Assembly (NCBI GenBank): GCA_963205315.1 | Contig: CAUJIO010000024.1 | Location: forward strand, 1 to 64,000 | Direction: 5' to 3' | DNA: 64,000 nucleotides | Source: Pseudomonadota bacterium | GTDB lineage: Bacteria; Pseudomonadota; Alphaproteobacteria; Rhizobiales; Aestuariivirgaceae | Shown here: in pieces, positions 45,603 to 54,530 of the stretch | Position numbering within the stretch: position 1 is the first letter of the stretch | Layout: every line of letters starts with the position of its first letter | Notes under the pieces: generated by a model | Databases searched by the model: none | What the model was told of the DNA's origin: nothing | What the model saw: only the letters and a program-made list of their open reading frames with translations | Program-made: the position numbers and the translations under genes

Positions 45603-47176
45603 CTCGTGAACGTCTTTATCTTTTCGACACCACCTTGCGTGACGGACAGCAGACTCCCGGCGTGGATTTCTCGCTCGAGGACAAGCTCGTCGTCATGCGG
45701 CTGCTGGATCAACTGGGCGTCGACTACATCGAGGGCGGCTATCCCGGCGGCAATCCGACCGACACGGCATTGTTCGCCGAACCGCGCAAGTCCAAGGCCA
45801 TCTTCACCGCCTTCGGCATGACCAAGCGGGCAGGGCGCTCCGTCTCCAACGATTCCGGCCTGCAGCAATTGCTGTCGGCACATGCGCCTGCCGCCTGTTT
45901 CGTGGCCAAGTCATGGGATTATCACGTTCGCGTCGCGCTGGGTTGCACCAATGAGGAAAACCTCGACTCCATTCGCCAGACGGTTCAGGCCGCCAGAGCC
46001 GCGGGCAAGGAAGTGCTGATCGATTGCGAGCATTTCTTCGATGGCTTCAAGGCCAACCTGGACTACGCATTGGCCTGTGCGGCTGAGGCCTACAAAGCCG
46101 GCGCCCGCTGGGTGGTGCTCTGCGACACCAACGGCGGCACGCTGCCAGCCGAGATCTCTGAGATCGTCCGTACCGTGACGAAACAAGTGCCTGGCGATCA
46201 CCTGGGCATTCACGCCCACAATGACACTGAACATGCGGTGGCCAATTCGCTTGCCGCCGTCGATGCCGGCGTGCGCCAGATCCAGGGCACGCTGAATGGC
46301 ATCGGCGAACGATGCGGCAATGCCAATCTTGCCTCGATCATCCCGACGCTGGTTCTGAAGAAGCATTATGCCGAACGCTTCGTGACCGGTATCGACGAGA
46401 CGCGCTTGCGTGGCCTGACCGCTGTGTCGCGCGGCTTCGACGAGTTGCTGAACCGCTCGCCCAACAAGCAGGCGCCCTATGTCGGCAAGAGCGCCTTTGC
46501 CACCAAGGCCGGCATCCATGCCTCGGCCATCATGAAGGAGCCGGAAACCTACGAACATGTGCCGCCGGACAAGGTCGGCAACCGCCGGCAGATGCTGGTG
46601 TCGGATCAGGCCGGAAAGTCGAACCTGCTGGCTGAACTGCAGCGCATTGGCCTCACCGTGGCCAAGGACGATACCCGCCTTGATGCGCTGCTGCGCGATG
46701 TGAAGGAGCGCGAGTCGCACGGTTATGCCTATGACGGCGCCGATGCCTCGTTCGAACTGTTGGCCCGCCGGGCGCTGGGAACCGTGCCGAAATATTTCGA
46801 TGTGCTTTCGTTCCGGGTCATCGTCGAGGAGCGCGACAAGGAGATGGTCTCCGAGGCTGTGGTCAAGGTGAAGGTCGATGATCAGGTCTACCTGAACGCC
46901 GGCGAGGGCAACGGCCCGGTGAATGCCCTCGACGTGGCCCTGCGCAAGGATCTCGGCAAGTACCAGAGTTTCATCGATGACATGGAACTGGTCGACTTCA
47001 AGGTCCGCATCCTCAACGGCGGAACCGGGGCGACAACGCGCGTGCTGATCGAAAGCCGCGACGGCAACGGCAACAGCTGGTTCACGGTTGGGGTTTCACC
47101 CAACATCGTCGACGCCTCGTTCCAGGCCTTGTCGGATGCCATCACCTACAAGCTGGTGCGCGAAGGTGTTGCGTAA
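45599..47176 (+). CDS. cimA: Citramalate synthase
   Basis: The 525-residue enzyme joins pyruvate and acetyl-CoA to (R)-citramalate, giving isoleucine precursors without threonine. It belongs to the isopropylmalate synthase group by LFDTTLRDGQQTPGVDFS (cut as TTLRDGQQTPG), the metal-binding HAHND, and GIGERCGNAN. The GYPGGNPTD substrate region and the LeuA-type regulatory domain after residue 390 fit CimA rather than LeuA. The ATG overlaps the DUF559 stop. The binding site before it is poor, and the AAGGGGAGAAG further up belongs to the palindromic repeat, so insertion may have changed its expression. Confidence 0.9.
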   Translation: MTRERLYLFDTTLRDGQQTPGVDFSLEDKLVVMRLLDQLGVDYIEGGYPGGNPTDTALFAEPRKSKAIFTAFGMTKRAGRSVSNDSGLQQLLSAHAPAACFVAKSWDYHVRVALGCTNEENLDSIRQTVQAARAAGKEVLIDCEHFFDGFKANLDYALACAAEAYKAGARWVVLCDTNGGTLPAEISEIVRTVTKQVPGDHLGIHAHNDTEHAVANSLAAVDAGVRQIQGTLNGIGERCGNANLASIIPTLVLKKHYAERFVTGIDETRLRGLTAVSRGFDELLNRSPNKQAPYVGKSAFATKAGIHASAIMKEPETYEHVPPDKVGNRRQMLVSDQAGKSNLLAELQRIGLTVAKDDTRLDALLRDVKERESHGYAYDGADASFELLARRALGTVPKYFDVLSFRVIVEERDKEMVSEAVVKVKVDDQVYLNAGEGNGPVNALDVALRKDLGKYQSFIDDMELVDFKVRILNGGTGATTRVLIESRDGNGNSWFTVGVSPNIVDASFQALSDAITYKLVREGVA

Positions 47177-47271
47177 CCTGACAGGTTGCTGATAGCCGCC
47201 GTCAGGCACGTGTAGGCCGACCGCTGCCATAGTCTCCTTGCGAGCGACGCAAACTTTCAAGGGAGAACATC

Positions 47272-47724
47272 ATGGGACGTCCACGTATTCGCGGCACCGA
47301 CGGCGACGACATTCTAAAGGGAACCGCCAACGGCGAGGAAATTCGCGGCGACAAGGGCAACGATACGATCACCGGTCTCGGCGGCGACGACCGGCTGCGC
47401 GGCGAGAGCGGCAATGACATTCTGGACGCGGGTGACGGCAACGACCGGCTGAAGGGCGGCAACGGCGACGATACGCTGACTGGCGGTGCCGGCAACGATC
47501 GCTTCACCTTTGACCTGCGCGGCGGCACCGACACCGTGAAGGACTTCACCAATGGCGAAGACCGGCTTGATTTCACCAACTTCGATTTTGCCAGTGTCGA
47601 CAGCCTGCTGACCCACGCCGAGCAGGACGGCAACAATGTTGTCTTTACCATGGACAGCGGCGCCGTCATCATCCTCGAGAACGTGACGCTCGGCATGCTG
47701 GATGTAACCGACTTCCGCATCTAG
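47272..47724 (+). CDS. Short RTX-repeat calcium-binding protein
   Basis: The 150-residue protein has about five RTX nonapeptide blocks ([36 protein letters not shown]) in residues 10-75. A compact C-terminal domain follows ([21 protein letters not shown]), as in type I secretion substrates. No Sec signal. GGGAGAA precedes the ATG. The third RTX protein in the window; no secretion genes are adjacent. Confidence 0.85.
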   Translation: MGRPRIRGTDGDDILKGTANGEEIRGDKGNDTITGLGGDDRLRGESGNDILDAGDGNDRLKGGNGDDTLTGGAGNDRFTFDLRGGTDTVKDFTNGEDRLDFTNFDFASVDSLLTHAEQDGNNVVFTMDSGAVIILENVTLGMLDVTDFRI

Positions 47725-47737
47725 GCTCCTCGGCATG

Positions 47738-47771
47738 CGCATCGGGCATGAAACCATGCCCGATGCGTGTT
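47738..47771 (+). terminator. Strong intrinsic terminator after RTX gene
   Basis: CGCATCGGGCATG (47738-47750) and CATGCCCGATGCG (47755-47767) make a perfect 13-bp stem with an AAAC loop, followed by TGTTTGT. It ends the short RTX transcript before rarD. Confidence 0.85.
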
Positions 47772-47805
47772 TGTGGAGGGGGGCGCAAGGGTTTAAAGGG
47801 CTGCG

Positions 47806-48738
47806 ATGACGATTGCCCACGAGCCTGTTTTGCCCCGTACACTGACGAATGCCGAGAAGGGTGTGATCCTCGCCGTGATGGCCCACCTCGTGTGGGGCGG
47901 CATGGCGGTATACTTTGGCCTCATCCGCCATATTTCGCCGGTCGAGATCGCCGTCAACCGTGGCCTGTGGTCACTTCCCATCGCAGCGGTGGTGGTCTGG
48001 GTTCTCGGCCAGTGGGGCGATGTCTGGCGCGCAGTCGCCAATCGGCGCAACCTGGCGATCCTGGCGCTGACCTCGGCGCTGGTGGTTTTCAACTGGGGGT
48101 TCTACGTTTGGTCGATCGAGCAGGGCCGCACGCTGGAATCCAGCCTTGGCTATTTCATCAATCCGTTGCTCAACGTGGTGATGGGCTATCTCTTCCTCGG
48201 CGAACGTTTCACCCTGGCCCAGAAGGTGGCACTCGGCTTTGCTTCGGTTGCCGTGCTGATCCAGACCGCGGCCCTCGGGCATTTCCCCTGGCTCGGCCTG
48301 ATGCTGGCCGTGACCTTCTGCCTCTATGGATTCCTGCGCAAGACGGTTCCCGTCGGGCCTACCCAGGGTTTCTTCATTGAAGTGGCCATTGCCGCCCTGC
48401 CGCTTGCGGGCGCCCAGTTCTGGCTGTTCTCAAAGGGTGAGACACATTTCGGCAGCACCGTGTTCGACACGTCCATGCTGATCGGTTGCGGCGTGATGAC
48501 GGCTGCATCCTTGATGCTTTACGCATCCTCCATCCGCCGCATCCGCTATTCGACTGCCGGGCTGCTGCAATATATCTCGCCGTCGCTGGTTTTCCTCACC
48601 GCAGTTTTCGTGTTCGGCGAGCCGCTGAACACGCTCAAGCTTGTGTCCTTCGTCATCATCTGGATTGGGCTCGCCATCTTCTCGCTGGCAACGATCCGCG
48701 ACGAGCGCAATCGCCGCCAGGCAGCCGAGGCCGTTTAG
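47806..48738 (+). CDS. rarD: EamA-family transporter RarD
   Basis: The 310-residue protein has ten hydrophobic helices and matches the RarD branch of EamA transporters: KGVILAVMAHLVWGGMAVYF, NRGLWSLP, FNWGFYVWSIEQGRTLESSLGYFINPLLNV (cut as NWGFYVWS and SLGYFINPL), and GLLQYISPSLVFL. Its substrate is unclear; chloramphenicol sensitivity gave the name. It is convergent with the LOG gene. Confidence 0.9.
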   Translation: MTIAHEPVLPRTLTNAEKGVILAVMAHLVWGGMAVYFGLIRHISPVEIAVNRGLWSLPIAAVVVWVLGQWGDVWRAVANRRNLAILALTSALVVFNWGFYVWSIEQGRTLESSLGYFINPLLNVVMGYLFLGERFTLAQKVALGFASVAVLIQTAALGHFPWLGLMLAVTFCLYGFLRKTVPVGPTQGFFIEVAIAALPLAGAQFWLFSKGETHFGSTVFDTSMLIGCGVMTAASLMLYASSIRRIRYSTAGLLQYISPSLVFLTAVFVFGEPLNTLKLVSFVIIWIGLAIFSLATIRDERNRRQAAEAV

Positions 48739-48744
48739 CCGCGC

Positions 48745-49344
48745 CTACATCTTGTTGAGGAGGGGCTGGTCCGGCACGCGGTCGGGCGTGGCCTTCATGC
48801 GGTATTCGAAGGCAGGAACGACCTCGTCGGCGCCCTTGACGACATCCATCATGAATTCCAGCCCGGGACGGATGAACGTTTCCGCCCGCATGTGGTCGAG
48901 CAGCGTCACCAGCGGATCCCAATAGCCCCCGGTATTGCACAGGATGATCGGTTTCTTGTGCTGGCCAAGCTGGGCCCAGGTGGAGATTTCGGCGAGTTCT
49001 TCGAGCGTGCCAAGTCCGCCGGGAAGTGCGACGAAACCACTGGCTCTGGCGAACATCGTCATCTTGCGCTCATGCATGTCCGTGGTGACGATGAGTTCGT
49101 TGACGTCGGTCAGCATGCGCTCCCGGCTGGCAAGGAATTCCGGAATGATGCCCGTCACGTGGCCGCCATTGTCCAGTACCGAACGCGCCACCTCGCCCAT
49201 CAGCCCGAGCGAGCCGCCCCCATAAACCAAACCAATTCCGGCATCGGCCATGGCCTTCCCAAGAACCTGGGCTGCACCCATATAAGCCGGGTTGCGGCCA
49301 GTGCCGGACCCGCAATAAACGCAAAGCTTGCGTTGAGGACTCAT
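48745..49344 (-). CDS. LOG-family protein (cytokinin nucleoside 5'-monophosphate phosphoribohydrolase type)
   Basis: The 199-residue Rossmann-fold protein has the LOG motifs: VYCGSGTGRNP, VYGGGSLGLMG, and PGGLGTLEE with the catalytic Arg/Glu region ahead (MHERKMTMF). Family members release the base from nucleoside monophosphates, including AMP, CMP or cytokinin nucleotides. The ATG at 49344 is taken because homology begins at MSPQRKLCVYCG. It diverges from the LysM gene. Confidence 0.88.
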   Translation of the reverse strand: MSPQRKLCVYCGSGTGRNPAYMGAAQVLGKAMADAGIGLVYGGGSLGLMGEVARSVLDNGGHVTGIIPEFLASRERMLTDVNELIVTTDMHERKMTMFARASGFVALPGGLGTLEELAEISTWAQLGQHKKPIILCNTGGYWDPLVTLLDHMRAETFIRPGLEFMMDVVKGADEVVPAFEYRMKATPDRVPDQPLLNKM

Positions 49345-49434
49345 GCTTCTATCTCCGAGAAATCGATCCGCGCGACGAATAAACCTGCATATAGGGCCTG
49401 AAATGCTTCGCGAATCTTTGCAGAATTGTGACGG

Positions 49435-49451
49435 GGGCCTTAATAAGGCCC
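49435..49451. promoter_or_regulatory. Palindrome in the LOG/LysM divergent region
   Basis: GGGCCTT (49435-49441), three bases, AAGGCCC (49445-49451) is a perfect 7-bp dyad between two divergent genes. It may be an operator; no T-run on the plus side makes a terminator unlikely. Confidence 0.35.
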
Positions 49452-49514
49452 ACAGGCGCTCATAGCGAGAGGCCATTCGCCTTGGGCGGAACAGTATTAG
49501 GGATTGGCGCAAAA

Positions 49515-51077
49515 ATGAACAAGAATCCGATTCTGGTCGTCACGGGCCTGGCCGTCGCGGCGGTCGCGGGGATCGCCGGATTGACCAGGGACAAGTGGAT
49601 GGGCGAGGCGCCCCCGCAGGTGGCCAGCACCACCACCTCCACGTCCGCCGAAGGAGTAACTCCCGCCGCCGAGGCGCCGGTCTCGGATGCGGCCCAGACG
49701 GAACCGCCTCCCGCCCCGCTTGCCGTTGAGAAGCCTGCGGCGGCCGATGCTCCTGCCGCCGAGCCCCCCGCCGAAAAATCCGCCGAAACGGCTCCACCCG
49801 CGGCTCAGCCTGCCGCTGAACAGCCTGCGGCGGTTTCAGCACCCGCCCCGGAAGCCGCTCCCGCCCCGGAAGCCGCTCCAGCATCACAAGTCGCGGTGGC
49901 GCAGCCCGAGCAGTCCGCTCCGGCCCCGGAAGCTGCAGCGCCTGCCGAAACAACCCCGGCTGCCAAGCCCGCAACCCCGGCAGCCGAAGAGACGGTTCCC
50001 GCCTTCGACACCGTCCGTGTTGAGAAGACCGGCGAAGCGGTCATTGCCGGCACCGCCGAGGCTGGGTCGGAAGTGGTGGTCAAGCTGGATGGCCAGACCA
50101 TTGGCACCACTACCGCCAACGGCGAGGGCGCGTTTGTCGTCGTTCCCGATGCGCCGCTTCCCTCCGGCAGCGGAGCGCTCACCATCGAATCCAAGAGCAA
50201 GGATGACTTGCAGGCCGTCCAGTCCGAACAGAGCGTCGCAGTGATCATTCCCGCCGAGCAGAAGCAGGAAGCGCTGGTTGCCATTGTCAGCCCGGATGCT
50301 CCAACCAAGGTCTTGCAGAAGCCGGTGCCGCAGCCCGAGACCGAAGTCGCTGCCGTTCAGCCCGAGGCTCAGCCAGAAACGCCGGCCGTTGTGCCGCAGA
50401 CCAAGCCAGCCGCCGCCACGGCAGCGAAGCCGGTGAGCATCGATGCCGTCGACTACGACACCTCTGGCAATATCGTGTTTTCAGGGCAGGGCCAGCCTGG
50501 CAATACCGCTCGCGTCTATGTCGACAATTCCCACACCGGCGACGCTGCGATTGCTGCCGATGGCCGCTGGAGCTTCTCCGGCACGGCCGACATTGCGGCC
50601 GGTCAGCATTCCCTGCGGGTCGATGGCATTGATGCCGGCGGCAAGGTGGCCAATCGCGTCGAGGTCCCATTCTTCCGCGAAGACACAGGCAAGGTCGCCG
50701 CAAGCACGCCAGCCAACCCTCCCGCGGCGAACGACGCCGCAAAGACCGACTCCGAATTAGCCGGAGATGCCCAGTCCGGGTCGCAGGCGACGGGCGTGAA
50801 TGCGCAGATTACCGACGTCGTATCCCAGAGCCCGAAGCAGGGACGTGTGGTCATCCAGCCCGGCAACAACCTGTGGCGCATCTCGCGCGTGCTGTATGGC
50901 TCGGGAGAAAAGTACACAATGCTGTATCAGGCCAACAAGGATCAGATCCGCGACCCCGACATGATCTTCCCTGGTCAGATCTTCACCACACCCGATGTGG
51001 CACCCAAGATTGAGACAATTGATCCGAAGCGGCGTGATCCGCTCAAGCCTGAGGAGAACGCCGCAAGTGCGCCCTAG
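49515..51077 (+). CDS. Membrane-anchored LysM-domain protein
   Basis: The 520-residue protein has an N-terminal hydrophobic anchor (residues about 5-23), a long Pro/Ala/Glu-rich linker, and two Ig-like beta segments (VRVEKTGEAVIAGTAEAGSE and YDTSGNIVFSGQGQPGNTAR). A C-terminal LysM domain follows (VVIQPGNNLWRISRVLYG, FPGQIFTTP), which binds peptidoglycan. It should span the periplasm. The ATG at 49515 begins at the anchor. It lies 18 bases before the ABC transporter gene, perhaps an operon. Confidence 0.88.
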   Translation: MNKNPILVVTGLAVAAVAGIAGLTRDKWMGEAPPQVASTTTSTSAEGVTPAAEAPVSDAAQTEPPPAPLAVEKPAAADAPAAEPPAEKSAETAPPAAQPAAEQPAAVSAPAPEAAPAPEAAPASQVAVAQPEQSAPAPEAAAPAETTPAAKPATPAAEETVPAFDTVRVEKTGEAVIAGTAEAGSEVVVKLDGQTIGTTTANGEGAFVVVPDAPLPSGSGALTIESKSKDDLQAVQSEQSVAVIIPAEQKQEALVAIVSPDAPTKVLQKPVPQPETEVAAVQPEAQPETPAVVPQTKPAAATAAKPVSIDAVDYDTSGNIVFSGQGQPGNTARVYVDNSHTGDAAIAADGRWSFSGTADIAAGQHSLRVDGIDAGGKVANRVEVPFFREDTGKVAASTPANPPAANDAAKTDSELAGDAQSGSQATGVNAQITDVVSQSPKQGRVVIQPGNNLWRISRVLYGSGEKYTMLYQANKDQIRDPDMIFPGQIFTTPDVAPKIETIDPKRRDPLKPEENAASAP

Positions 51078-51095
51078 TTTCACGAGAGTGGCAGC

Positions 51096-53015
51096 TTGAG
51101 CCGCCACACGCCGCCGTCGACTTCTCCTGCCTTGAGCGGTGATGGCAATCAGTGGGCCATTCTGCGCGACATGCTGCCATACCTGTGGCCAGAGGGACAC
51201 CCGGGCCTCAAGGCGCGCGTGGTCTTCGCCATGGTGGCGCTGGTGCTGTCGAAGGTCGTTACAGTTGCGACCCCCTATAGCTTCAAATATGCCACCGACG
51301 CCTTGACGTCTGGTGGTTCCGCCATCGCCGTTGCCGTCTCGGTCATGCTATTCATGGTCCTGGCCTACGGCATGGGCCGCATCATGATGGTGGTGCTGGC
51401 GCAGTTGCGTGACGCTGTCTTTGCCCGCGTCAGCCAACGGGCCGTGCGCGAACTGGCGGTGAAAACGTTCCGTCATTTGCATGCGTTGTCGCTCAAGTTT
51501 CATCTCGAGCGCCGGACGGGGGGACTGTCCCGCATTGTTTCGCGCGGCACTCTGGGCATCGATACGGTGCTGCGCTTCTCGCTGTTCAATACCATTCCGA
51601 CGATCCTCGAAATCGTTCTGGTCGCGGCCATCCTGGCCTGGTCTTTCGGCTGGTCCTATGCCGGTGTCATCATCGCGACGGTGGTCGCCTATATCTGGTT
51701 CACCTATGCCGCCACCGAATGGCGCATCAATATCCGCCGTGACATGAATGCCGCCGACACCGAGGCCAACACCAAGGCGGTCGACAGCCTGCTGAACTTC
51801 GAGACCGTCAAATATTTTGGCAACGAGGAACACGAGGCCAAGCGTTACGCACGCTCGATGGACAGCTATGAGAAGGCAGCCGTCAAGACCTGGGTCTCGC
51901 TCGCCTTTCTCAACGCCGGGCAGGCGGTCATCTTCAGCATCGGCCTCACCATCGTTATGATCATGTCGGCCCTCGCGGTTCGCGCCGGCAATGGCACGGT
52001 GGGCGATTTCGTCATGGTCAATGCACTTATGATTCAACTCTATATGCCGCTGAACTTCATCGGTTCGTCTTATCGCGAAATCAAGCAAGGCCTCATCGAC
52101 GTGGAGCAGATGTTCACGCTGCTGAAGGTCAACGCCGAGATTGCTGACAAGCCCGGCGCCAGGGCGTTGCAGGTGCAGGATGCGGAAGTCGTCTTCGAGA
52201 ATGTCAACTTTGCCTATGACGCCGAGCGGCCAATCCTGAAAGACCTGTCGCTGCGCGTGCCGCCTGGCAAGACGGTGGCCATCGTCGGGCCCTCGGGCGC
52301 TGGCAAGTCCACCATCTCGCGTCTCTTGTACCGCTTCTATGACGTGAACGGCGGCCGCATCCTGATCGATGGCCAGGATATTTCGCAGGTGACTCAAGTC
52401 TCCTTGCGCGCCGCCATCGGCATGGTGCCGCAGGATACCGTGCTGTTCAACGACACGATCCGGTACAATATCCGTTATGGGCGGCCGGACGCCACGGATG
52501 AGGAAGTCGAAGCTGCAGCGAAGATGGCGCAGATCCATGATTTCGTGATGAGTTTGCCCAAGGGGTATGATGCCCTGGTCGGCGAACGCGGCCTGAAACT
52601 GTCGGGCGGCGAAAAGCAGCGCGTGTCGATCGCTCGCACGATTCTCAAAGGACCACCGATCCTCATTCTGGACGAGGCGACCTCGGCCCTCGATAGCTTC
52701 ACCGAGCATCAGATCCAGGCGGCTTTGAAGAAGGTGTCCGAGAACCGGACGACGCTGGTCATTGCCCACCGGCTTTCAACCGTAGTCGATGCCGACGAGA
52801 TTATCGTGCTCGACAAGGGACAGGTTGCCGAACGCGGCACGCACGAGGTCCTTCTCAAGAAGCGCAAGGGTCTCTACGCCGCCATGTGGAACCGTCAGCG
52901 TCAAGTCGACGAAGTGCGCAACAAGCTCAAGCAGGTTGAAGAAGCCGAAGACCTTGCCGAAGACGAAATGATCGGCCGGGAACTTGTCAAGCGGGTAACC
53001 AGTTACACACCTTGA
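51096..53015 (+). CDS. Atm1-type ABC exporter (fused membrane and ATPase domains)
   Basis: The 639-residue half-transporter has six transmembrane helices to about residue 330 and an ATPase domain with GPSGAGKST, the signature LSGGEKQR and ILILDEATSALD. The EWRINIRRDMNAADTEANTKAVDSLLNFETVKYF region (cut as DSLLNFETVKYF) is typical of the Atm1/ABCB7 group, which exports glutathione-linked sulfur or metal compounds. It starts with TTG after GAGAG; an ATG at 51171 is an alternative but would remove conserved residues. Likely a homodimer. Confidence 0.9.
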   Translation: MSRHTPPSTSPALSGDGNQWAILRDMLPYLWPEGHPGLKARVVFAMVALVLSKVVTVATPYSFKYATDALTSGGSAIAVAVSVMLFMVLAYGMGRIMMVVLAQLRDAVFARVSQRAVRELAVKTFRHLHALSLKFHLERRTGGLSRIVSRGTLGIDTVLRFSLFNTIPTILEIVLVAAILAWSFGWSYAGVIIATVVAYIWFTYAATEWRINIRRDMNAADTEANTKAVDSLLNFETVKYFGNEEHEAKRYARSMDSYEKAAVKTWVSLAFLNAGQAVIFSIGLTIVMIMSALAVRAGNGTVGDFVMVNALMIQLYMPLNFIGSSYREIKQGLIDVEQMFTLLKVNAEIADKPGARALQVQDAEVVFENVNFAYDAERPILKDLSLRVPPGKTVAIVGPSGAGKSTISRLLYRFYDVNGGRILIDGQDISQVTQVSLRAAIGMVPQDTVLFNDTIRYNIRYGRPDATDEEVEAAAKMAQIHDFVMSLPKGYDALVGERGLKLSGGEKQRVSIARTILKGPPILILDEATSALDSFTEHQIQAALKKVSENRTTLVIAHRLSTVVDADEIIVLDKGQVAERGTHEVLLKKRKGLYAAMWNRQRQVDEVRNKLKQVEEAEDLAEDEMIGRELVKRVTSYTP

Positions 53016-53251
53016 TCGGAATCCCCGCGTTAAGCCTAAGCCTCGAATTCAAGTCTTAATCGTTGAAAATTCGACGCAAATACGAGGCTGATTGTATTTC
53101 GTTTAGAACTCTCGCCCATGTTGGAACCATGCCACGGGGTAATAGCCGTGGAACTGGTGACGCCCCGCTAGTGGGATAAGCCGGACAGGGACAACCCGCG
53201 CACCGGAGGTGGAAAGCCGGTACGCACAACCAAGGGATTGGGGAGAGTCAA
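53016..53251 (+). promoter_or_regulatory. Hairpin-rich leader of the YbjQ-family gene
   Basis: This 236-base region holds several stems in order. AGCCTCG/CGAGGCT (53039-53045, 53083-53089) encloses a competing TCGAATT/AATTCGA. CCACGG/CCGTGG (53132-53137, 53146-53151) has an eight-base loop. GGG/CCC pairs around ACAA lie near 53188-53197. A 9-bp stem with one mismatch, GCGCACCGG/CCGGTACGC (53198-53206, 53217-53225), has the loop AGGTGGAAAG. The ribosome binding site GGGGAGAG follows at 53240. Such compact order suggests a cis-regulatory RNA; I do not recognise the class. Confidence 0.45.
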
Positions 53252-53677
53252 ATGATTGTGACGACAATGGACGGCATTGCCGGCCGCATTACGCAAGAGA
53301 CCATGGGCGTCGTTCGCGGCACGCAGCTTTGGACTAGGCGCGTGATCAAGAGCAGCTTCGGCGGCATTCGCAACTTCGAAGTGACCGGCTTGAAGGATCT
53401 CGACGCCGGCCTTAACGAAGCCAAGGAGCAGGCCCAGAAAGCAATGGCCGAACAGGCTGCCAAAATGGGCGCCGACTCGATCGTCGGCGTACGCATCGAC
53501 GTCATCGAGATGAGCAATGGCGTGTTCTGCGTCAACTGCACCGGTACAGCGGTGAAGACGATCGCGCTGCCGGCCACCATCCCGTCCATCGACGTCACGC
53601 CGCCGATGGAAATGGATTTTGATCTGGCCTTCCTTGCCGCGCGTCCGGCTTTCGAGGGTTCCTCGCTCCGCCATTGA
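53252..53677 (+). CDS. YbjQ/DUF74-family protein
   Basis: The 141-residue protein matches the YbjQ (formerly UPF0145) family: the GITQE-like [15 protein letters not shown], the central [15 protein letters not shown], and [23 protein letters not shown]. The family forms pentamers and has been linked to metal binding; a Cys pair (VFCVNC) lies near residue 93. A C-terminal 30-residue tail is specific. A structured leader precedes it and a strong terminator follows, so it is its own unit. Confidence 0.85.
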   Translation: MIVTTMDGIAGRITQETMGVVRGTQLWTRRVIKSSFGGIRNFEVTGLKDLDAGLNEAKEQAQKAMAEQAAKMGADSIVGVRIDVIEMSNGVFCVNCTGTAVKTIALPATIPSIDVTPPMEMDFDLAFLAARPAFEGSSLRH

Positions 53678-53744
53678 CCGGGTTCGGTCCGGCGGCGCCG
53701 AAAGACGCTGCCGGGGCCGGCCAACGTGCTTGCAGCACCTGACA

Positions 53745-53794
53745 TTCGGGCCTGTGGGGGAGGTGGAACGCCCCCACAGGCCCGAAATGCTTTT
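53745..53794 (+). terminator. Strong terminator after the YbjQ gene
   Basis: A perfect 16-bp stem (53745-53760 with 53771-53786) closes a ten-base loop and is followed by ATGCTTTT. It separates the YbjQ gene from psd. Confidence 0.88.
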
Positions 53795-53816
53795 CAAATG
53801 CCATCCGAGACGCTAC

Positions 53817-54530
53817 ATGACGAAAATGTCCGTTATCAGCAGCGTCTCTTCCGTTCTCGTTCCCATCCACCGCGAAGGCTATCGCTTCATCGCCATCTTC
53901 GCGGCCGTGACTCTGGTCCTGTTCTGGTTGCACATCGGACCGCTGGCCTGGATCGGCGTCATCCTGACGCTCTGGTGTGCCTATTTCTTCCGTGACCCGG
54001 AACGCGTGACGCCACTCCGCGACGGTTTGGTGATTTCGCCCGCCGATGGACGCGTCAGCGCGATCGAAGACGTGATACCGCCGCCTGAACTTGATCTGCC
54101 GCGCGAGCCTGTGACCCGCATCTCGGTGTTCATGAATGTTTTCGATGTGCATGTGAACCGCTCGCCGCTCGATGCCGCAATTACCCGCATCGCCTATGTC
54201 CCCGGCCTGTTCGTCAACGCCGATCTCGACAAGGCGTCCCTCGACAATGAACGGCAGGCACTGACACTCGAGCGCGCGAACGGCCAGCGCATTGGTGTGG
54301 TGCAGATCGCCGGCCTGGTTGCCCGCCGCATCGTGAAATTCGTCGGCGACGGCGATCACCTTGCCGCCGGCCAACGCTTCGGACTCATCCGCTTCGGCAG
54401 CCGCGTTGACGTCTATCTGCCGAAGGGCGCAAAGGCCATGGCTTGCATCGGCCAGCGCGCCGTCGCGGGTGAAACCGTTCTGGCCGATCTCGATTCCATC
54501 GAACCTGAGCGCAGCGGGCGCAGCAGTTGA
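53817..54530 (+). CDS. psd: Phosphatidylserine decarboxylase proenzyme
   Basis: The 237-residue protein makes phosphatidylethanolamine from phosphatidylserine. It is the short archaeal-type/alphaproteobacterial form: two N-terminal hydrophobic helices, [28 protein letters not shown], and the [10 protein letters not shown] site, where self-cleavage at Gly-Ser creates the pyruvoyl group. ATG 53817 or 53826 are possible starts. It overlaps pssA by one base, so consecutive pathway steps are coupled. Confidence 0.95.
   Translation: MTKMSVISSVSSVLVPIHREGYRFIAIFAAVTLVLFWLHIGPLAWIGVILTLWCAYFFRDPERVTPLRDGLVISPADGRVSAIEDVIPPPELDLPREPVTRISVFMNVFDVHVNRSPLDAAITRIAYVPGLFVNADLDKASLDNERQALTLERANGQRIGVVQIAGLVARRIVKFVGDGDHLAAGQRFGLIRFGSRVDVYLPKGAKAMACIGQRAVAGETVLADLDSIEPERSGRSS

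Noticed and set aside
51348-52769. 473-codon minus-strand open frame
   Set aside because: It mirrors the Atm1-type ABC gene. The product is a His/Asp-rich shadow without known motifs or a ribosome site.
53131-53251. Cobalamin, SAM-II or yybP-ykoY riboswitch
   Set aside because: The conserved sequence cores of these classes are not seen, so only a generic structured leader is claimed.
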